NCBI GenBank assembly: GCA_031963405.1
Contig: JASSUJ010000001.1
Coordinates: 1,302,001 to 1,366,000, forward strand
Reading direction: 5' to 3'
Origin: JASSUD01 sp031963405
Lineage (GTDB): Bacteria; Pseudomonadota; Gammaproteobacteria; Burkholderiales; Burkholderiaceae
DNA length: 64,000 nt
The position numbers and the translations under genes were made by a program. Positions within the stretch are counted from its first letter, which is position 1. The number at the start of each line of letters is the position of its first letter. The notes under the pieces were generated by a model, which was given only the letters and a program-made list of their open reading frames with translations, did not search any database and was not told the origin of the DNA. Shown here piece after piece: positions 59,985 through 64,000 of this stretch.

Positions 59985-61421
59985 CTAAACCCCTGCTCCA
60001 CATTTATTTTTTCTTATAGGTAACACAACACACTGATTTTCTTGCTCTTGCTGCAAACGGATAGGCAGGCTGCTAATTGAACCAGCGCCCATCGTGATCA
60101 CGACATCACCGTTTTGCAGTTGCGTAGCGAGTGTCTGCGGTACTTCATCAATAGTTTCAGCGAAGATTGGCTCTACTTTGCCCGCGATGCGCACAGCGCG
60201 CGTTAATGCGCGTCCATCGGCTGCAACCAACGGCGCTTCACCCGCGCTATACACTTCAGTCAACACCAACACATCAACCGTTGAGAGCACTTTGACAAAA
60301 TCTTCAAAGCAATCGCGCGTGCGCGTAAAACGATGTGGCTGAAAAACCAGTACCAGGCGTCGCCCTACAAAAGCATCGCGCGCCGCCGCTAAGGTAGCGA
60401 CCATTTCAGCAGGATGATGAGCGTAGTCATCAATTAAGGTATAGCTGCCGCCTAGATGCTTGATTTCACCGTAACGCTGAAAACGCCGTCCGACGCCAGT
60501 AAATTTTGTGAGCGCAACTTGGATAGCGTGATCGCTCACCTCCAACTCAGTCGCAATCGCAATCGCTGCCAGTGCGTTTTGCACATTGTGCGCACCTGGC
60601 AAATTTAATTCGATATCGAGCGCTGGCGCATCTTCACGCAGTACAGTGAAAGCCATGCGGCCTTGCTGGGCGCGAATATTGACCGCGCGTACCTGCGCTT
60701 CCTTCGCTAAACCATAGAGAATCACGGGTTTGGAGACAAACGGCAAAATCTCGCGCACATTCGGGTCATCCACACACAGCACAGCAATGCCATAAAACGG
60801 TAGCCGCTGCGTAAATTCAATAAACGCTTGCTTAAGTTTTACGAAGTCGTGCCCATAGGTGGACATATGATCAGCATCAATATTGGTAATAACCTCGATT
60901 ACCGGGAGTAAATTGAGGAATGATCCGTCTGATTCATCCGCCTCAGCCACAATAAAGTCACCTGTGCCAAGCCGCGCATTGGCGCCGGCGCTATTGAGCC
61001 GCCCGCCAATCACAAAGGTGGGGTCTAACCCGCCTTCGGCCAGTACGCTGGCGACTAAGCTGGTGGTAGTGGTTTTGCCATGGGTGCCGGCGATCGCAAT
61101 GCCCTGCTTCAAGCGCATCAACTCAGCTAACATCAGCGCACGTGGCACGACAGGAATATTGTTCGCACGCGCCGCTAACAGTTCTGGGTTATCTGCGCTA
61201 ATGGCGGTTGACACCACCACCGCATTCGCTCCCTCTATATTGGCAGGAGAGTGGCCTAACATAATGCGTGCGCCAAGCTCCGCTAAACGCTCGGTAACCA
61301 AGCTACGGTTAAGATCAGAGCCGCTGACACAATAGCCGAGATTGAGCAGCACTTCGGCAATGCCGCTCATGCCTACGCCGCCTATGCCAACGAAATGAAT
61401 ATTTTTAACGACGTGTTTCAT
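59985..61421 (-). CDS. murC: UDP-N-acetylmuramate--L-alanine ligase
   Basis: Mur ligase adding the first residue (L-Ala) to UDP-MurNAc. 478 residues. N-terminal Rossmann loop HFVGIGGVGMSGIAEVL, ATP loop GTHGKTTTTSL, and central-domain ADESDGSFL are present. The last about 20 residues (LPIRKNKCGAGV) look atypical. Its start overlaps the murG stop by 17 bases. Confidence 0.97.
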   Translation of the reverse strand: MKHVVKNIHFVGIGGVGMSGIAEVLLNLGYCVSGSDLNRSLVTERLAELGARIMLGHSPANIEGANAVVVSTAISADNPELLAARANNIPVVPRALMLAELMRLKQGIAIAGTHGKTTTTSLVASVLAEGGLDPTFVIGGRLNSAGANARLGTGDFIVAEADESDGSFLNLLPVIEVITNIDADHMSTYGHDFVKLKQAFIEFTQRLPFYGIAVLCVDDPNVREILPFVSKPVILYGLAKEAQVRAVNIRAQQGRMAFTVLREDAPALDIELNLPGAHNVQNALAAIAIATELEVSDHAIQVALTKFTGVGRRFQRYGEIKHLGGSYTLIDDYAHHPAEMVATLAAARDAFVGRRLVLVFQPHRFTRTRDCFEDFVKVLSTVDVLVLTEVYSAGEAPLVAADGRALTRAVRIAGKVEPIFAETIDEVPQTLATQLQNGDVVITMGAGSISSLPIRLQQEQENQCVVLPIRKNKCGAGV

Positions 61422-62745
61422 ATTTTTCCTTCAAACTCGGTGCATTTTTCACCAAGCTCGCACAAATTTTAGCTACGCACTCAGCAGCGTCTGGCAGCGC
61501 TTGAGAACGTGCGCGCTGAGCCATTGCCAAAAGCGTTTCGCGTGTTTGCTGCTGTAACCAGTTAGCCAATTTCTCAGCCGACAAATCAGCTTGCTGCATC
61601 ATCACCGCGGCCTCATGTTTGACGAGAAACGCCGCATTCGTGGTTTGATGATCATCGACTGCATAGGGAAAAGGAACCAGCACAGCAGCAATGCCTGCAG
61701 CGGCAATTTCAGCTACGCTCATAGCACCGCCCCGGCTAATCAGCAGATCGGCTTGCGCATAAGCACACGCCATATCATCGATAAAGGGCACTAACTCAAT
61801 GCGCGCCTCATCCTTTGCATCATTGGCTAAATCTTGCTTAACTAAATTCTGATCAACTGCAGCCTGAGCTGTCTCGTCTGCTGCAGCGCTTACTGCTCGG
61901 TTAACTACGCTTAAGCCCGCTGCCTGATAATTAGCTTGCAGCTGTGCCAGTTGCTTTGCCCCAGCTTGGTGCATGACGTGCGGGCGTTGGGAAATTGGCA
62001 GCAAAGCCAAGGCACGCGGCACCACTTCGTTTAATGCGGCCGCGCCTAAACTCCCCCCCACCACTAATATGCGTAGCGGCCCACGCCGTTGCGCATAACG
62101 TGCTTGTGGTGGCGGCAACGCGGCGAATTCTTGACGAATCGGATTACCCGTACAAATCGCCCGCGGCATCGTGTCAGGAAAAGCCACTAAGGTTTGGCTT
62201 GCTATCTTTGACAGCACCCGATTGGCCAGCCCCGCAATCGAATTTTGCTCATGCAGTACTAATGGGCAGCCTCTAAGCACTGCCATGATGCCCGCCGGCA
62301 CAGTCAGATAGCCTCCCATGCCCAGCACAACATCTGGTCTTATGCGAGCCAGCGCTAAAAAGCTTTGCCAGCCCGCCCGCAATAAATTAAACGGTAATTT
62401 CAATTTAGTGAGCACACTCTTACCGCGCACGCCACCAAATTGAATAAATTCCATCGCAATACCGTGCTTAGGTACGAGCGTGGCTTCCATCCCAGCGCGA
62501 TTACCAAGCCACACCACACGCCAGCCACGCGCTTCCATCTGACGCGCCACAGCTAAGCCAGGAAAGACATGGCCGCCTGTACCACCCGCCACAATCATCA
62601 ACGTAGGGCAAGTTTGAAAACCCTCTTGGGCGGCGTCATGCCTCCCTTTTTTACATTGGGTACTAGTAGTGTACTGTCTGCGTCGGCACTCCTTGCCCAA
62701 GAAGGTTTTCAAACTTGCCCCAATTTGCTCTATGGCGCTCTTCAT
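61405..62745 (-). CDS. murG: UDP-GlcNAc:lipid I transferase MurG with a repeat-encoded N-terminal insertion
   Basis: GT-B glycosyltransferase making lipid II on the inner membrane face. The core is typical: VAGGTGGHVFPGLAVA, GMGGYLTVPAG, HEQNSIAGLAN, VGGSLGAAALNE and FPYAVDDHQTTNA. Two oddities. ATG 62745 overlaps the ftsW stop as ATGA, the usual coupling, but residues 9-47 are encoded by a palindromic element (62606-62720) before the first strand (TLMIVAGG). Residues about 279-314 (VVNRAVSAAADETAQ and on) are also extra compared with homologs. Total 446 residues versus about 360-370 in relatives. An internal start at ATG 62598 has no ribosome-binding site. Confidence 0.95.
   Translation of the reverse strand: MKSAIEQIGASLKTFLGKECRRRQYTTSTQCKKGRHDAAQEGFQTCPTLMIVAGGTGGHVFPGLAVARQMEARGWRVVWLGNRAGMEATLVPKHGIAMEFIQFGGVRGKSVLTKLKLPFNLLRAGWQSFLALARIRPDVVLGMGGYLTVPAGIMAVLRGCPLVLHEQNSIAGLANRVLSKIASQTLVAFPDTMPRAICTGNPIRQEFAALPPPQARYAQRRGPLRILVVGGSLGAAALNEVVPRALALLPISQRPHVMHQAGAKQLAQLQANYQAAGLSVVNRAVSAAADETAQAAVDQNLVKQDLANDAKDEARIELVPFIDDMACAYAQADLLISRGGAMSVAEIAAAGIAAVLVPFPYAVDDHQTTNAAFLVKHEAAVMMQQADLSAEKLANWLQQQTRETLLAMAQRARSQALPDAAECVAKICASLVKNAPSLKEKYETRR
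62606..62720. repeat. Palindromic element inside the murG coding sequence
   Basis: 62606-62631 and 62695-62720 are 26-base inverted arms with one mismatch (GCAAGTTTGAAAACC and its complement). The inside is the family core: GGGCGGCGTCATGCC, GTACTGTCTGCGTCGG, CACTCCTTGCCC. All 115 bases are read through in the murG frame without a stop. Confidence 0.93.
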
Positions 62746-64000
62746 ACTTTACCCCCACGCATTAGCACGCGGTTCTCGTAGTCGACGCGCAATAGCAGCG
62801 CAAACCCGATGCAGTTAATCAGCATGCCAGAGCCGCCATAACTAACAAAGGGCAAGGTAAGCCCTTTGGTTGGCAAAAGACCCAGGTTAACACCCATATT
62901 GATTAGAGCCTGCGCGCTAATCCATAAGCCAATGCCTTTCGCCAATAATCCGGCAAAAGCACGGTCAAGCGCGAGCGCTTGGCGGCCAATTTCAAAGGCG
63001 CGACGCACAATCCAATAAAACAACAGAATCACGGCTAGCACGCCGACAAACCCTAGCTCTTCACCGATCACTGCGAGAATAAAATCGGTATGTGCTTCGG
63101 GTAGATAGTGCAATTTTTCAACGCTGCCACCTAAACCCACGCCAAACCATTCGCCGCGCCCAAAGGCAATGAGCGAATGGGTAAGCTGATACGCTTTGCC
63201 TTGCGCATAACGCTCATCCCATGGATTAAGATAAGCAAAAATTCTGGCGCGCCGCCACGGCGAGAGCCAGATCAGCAAGCTAAACGTAGTAATGCCAGCC
63301 ATCACAAGACTTGTGAATAATTTGCCATTGACGCCACCAAGAAACAGCAGACCCATCGCAATCAAGGCAATCACCATAAAGGCGCCCATATCTGGCTCAA
63401 GCAGCAGCAAAGCGCCTACGCAACTGACTGCAATCGTCATCGGCAAAAAGCCCAGGCGCAAGCTCGACATAAACTCCTGCTTACGCACGACATAGTTGGC
63501 TGCATACACAGTCACCGCGAGCTTCATGATCTCAGAAGGTTGCAAATTAATCACACCGAATGAAATCCAGCGGCGTGCTCCGTTAACGCCCTTGCCAATA
63601 TGCGGGATTAGCACCAGCACCAACAGCACAAGCGCGAATAGAAAAAATTTAGGGGCTAAGCGATCCCAAATTTTGAGGGGCACGCAAAACGCGCAACTGG
63701 CGGCCACTATGCTGATCATTAATGACACAACGTGGCGCATTAAGAAGTGATCATGCCGATAAAAAGCATATTTTGGTGAATCGGGCATCGCAATCGACGC
63801 TGAGTACACCATAACTAATCCGATACTGAGTAAACCAATGCCGGCCCACAGCAAGGCGTAATCACATTCCGCAAGCCTTGAGCGTCTAGGTTGCGTTTCG
63901 CTGCCGCTTGATAGGCTTTGCCAAGCCGTGCCACCCGATCCACCTAATGCCGATTGAGAGGCAGAATGAGAGACTGCGTAAGAGCAAGGGGAGAAGAGTT
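62742..64000 (-). CDS. ftsW: Cell division lipid II polymerase FtsW (5' end outside window)
   Basis: SEDS-family peptidoglycan glycosyltransferase. The frame is open to the window edge; reading upstream of TTG 63854 gives RRSRLAECDYALLWAGIG, matching the FtsW cytoplasmic N-terminus (LDYDxxLLW in relatives), so the gene begins beyond 64000. Ten or so membrane helices, with GVNGARRWISFGVINLQPSE and, near the end, NMGVNLGLLPTKGLTLPFVSYGGSGM as SEDS signatures (landmarks only). Overlaps murG as ATGA. Confidence 0.95.
   Translation of the reverse strand, partial: LFSPCSYAVSHSASQSALGGSGGTAWQSLSSGSETQPRRSRLAECDYALLWAGIGLLSIGLVMVYSASIAMPDSPKYAFYRHDHFLMRHVVSLMISIVAASCAFCVPLKIWDRLAPKFFLFALVLLVLVLIPHIGKGVNGARRWISFGVINLQPSEIMKLAVTVYAANYVVRKQEFMSSLRLGFLPMTIAVSCVGALLLLEPDMGAFMVIALIAMGLLFLGGVNGKLFTSLVMAGITTFSLLIWLSPWRRARIFAYLNPWDERYAQGKAYQLTHSLIAFGRGEWFGVGLGGSVEKLHYLPEAHTDFILAVIGEELGFVGVLAVILLFYWIVRRAFEIGRQALALDRAFAGLLAKGIGLWISAQALINMGVNLGLLPTKGLTLPFVSYGGSGMLINCIGFALLLRVDYENRVLMRGGKV

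Overview
The window is a contiguous stretch of a beta-proteobacterial chromosome from the Burkholderiaceae. Gene order, as I recall it for Burkholderia relatives, is nearly intact: ribF-ileS-lspA; nrdA-nrdB; ampD/ccsA-like/ffh; rplU-rpmA-obgE; ispB; tRNA-Pro; pilB-pilC-pilD-coaE-zapD-yacG; mutT-DUF815-argJ-secA-dciA; and lpxC-ftsZ-ftsA-ftsQ-ddl-murC-murG-ftsW. Base composition is much lower in GC than free-living Burkholderia. Intergenic regions are swollen with palindromic repeats, an IS is decaying, and AT-rich ORFans with eukaryote-directed features are inserted between housekeeping blocks. This fits a host-restricted Burkholderia relative, most likely a fungal endosymbiont of the Mycoavidus/Glomeribacter type. 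The genus is an inference.

Layout. 1-8.8 kb: riboflavin/FAD synthesis, ileS, lspA, prmA, a Phd/VapC-type toxin-antitoxin pair, tpx, a PfkB-family kinase and a glycine-zipper lipoprotein. 9.2-17 kb (mostly minus strand): a Lys/Ala-rich histone H1-like protein, class I ribonucleotide reductase with a tandem NrdR-box pair, ampD, a PP0621-like zinc-ribbon protein and a CcsA-like membrane protein. 17-26 kb: ffh, two ORFans, proS, rppH, the obgE operon and ispB. 26-34 kb: tRNA-Pro(CGG), a CorC/HlyC-like membrane protein, pilBCD, coaE and zapD. 34-43.8 kb: trhO, a NEL-type E3 ligase candidate, yacG, a degraded IS5-family element with a second IS fragment bracketing an ORFan, mutT, a DUF815 ATPase and argJ. 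43.9-54 kb: secA, dciA and a four-gene minus-strand island of ORFans. 54-64 kb: lpxC and the division/cell-wall (dcw) cluster through ftsW, which runs off the window end.

The main discovery is a candidate type III effector regulon. All four ORFans of the 48-54 kb island carry TTCG-N16-TTCG (hrpII box), followed after 31 nt by a TAGNCT -10 element. A fifth ORFan (19.5 kb) has a one-mismatch copy with the same spacing. Three of the island genes appear to be paralogs. One contains a 26-unit indel-free array of a 10-residue leucine repeat that I do not recognise. Another has been cut by a CGA-to-TGA stop exactly where its sister reads Arg36. Separately, a 473-aa protein at 35.2 kb has the pattern of a NEL E3 ubiquitin ligase domain, including a Cys-x-Asp centre, without leucine-rich repeats. 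No secretion apparatus lies in the window.

The second discovery is a family of roughly 60-140 bp palindromes with a conserved core and variable arms. They are scattered between genes, and one copy is inserted in frame just after the murG start codon, so MurG apparently carries about 39 residues of repeat-derived sequence, as Rickettsia palindromic elements do.
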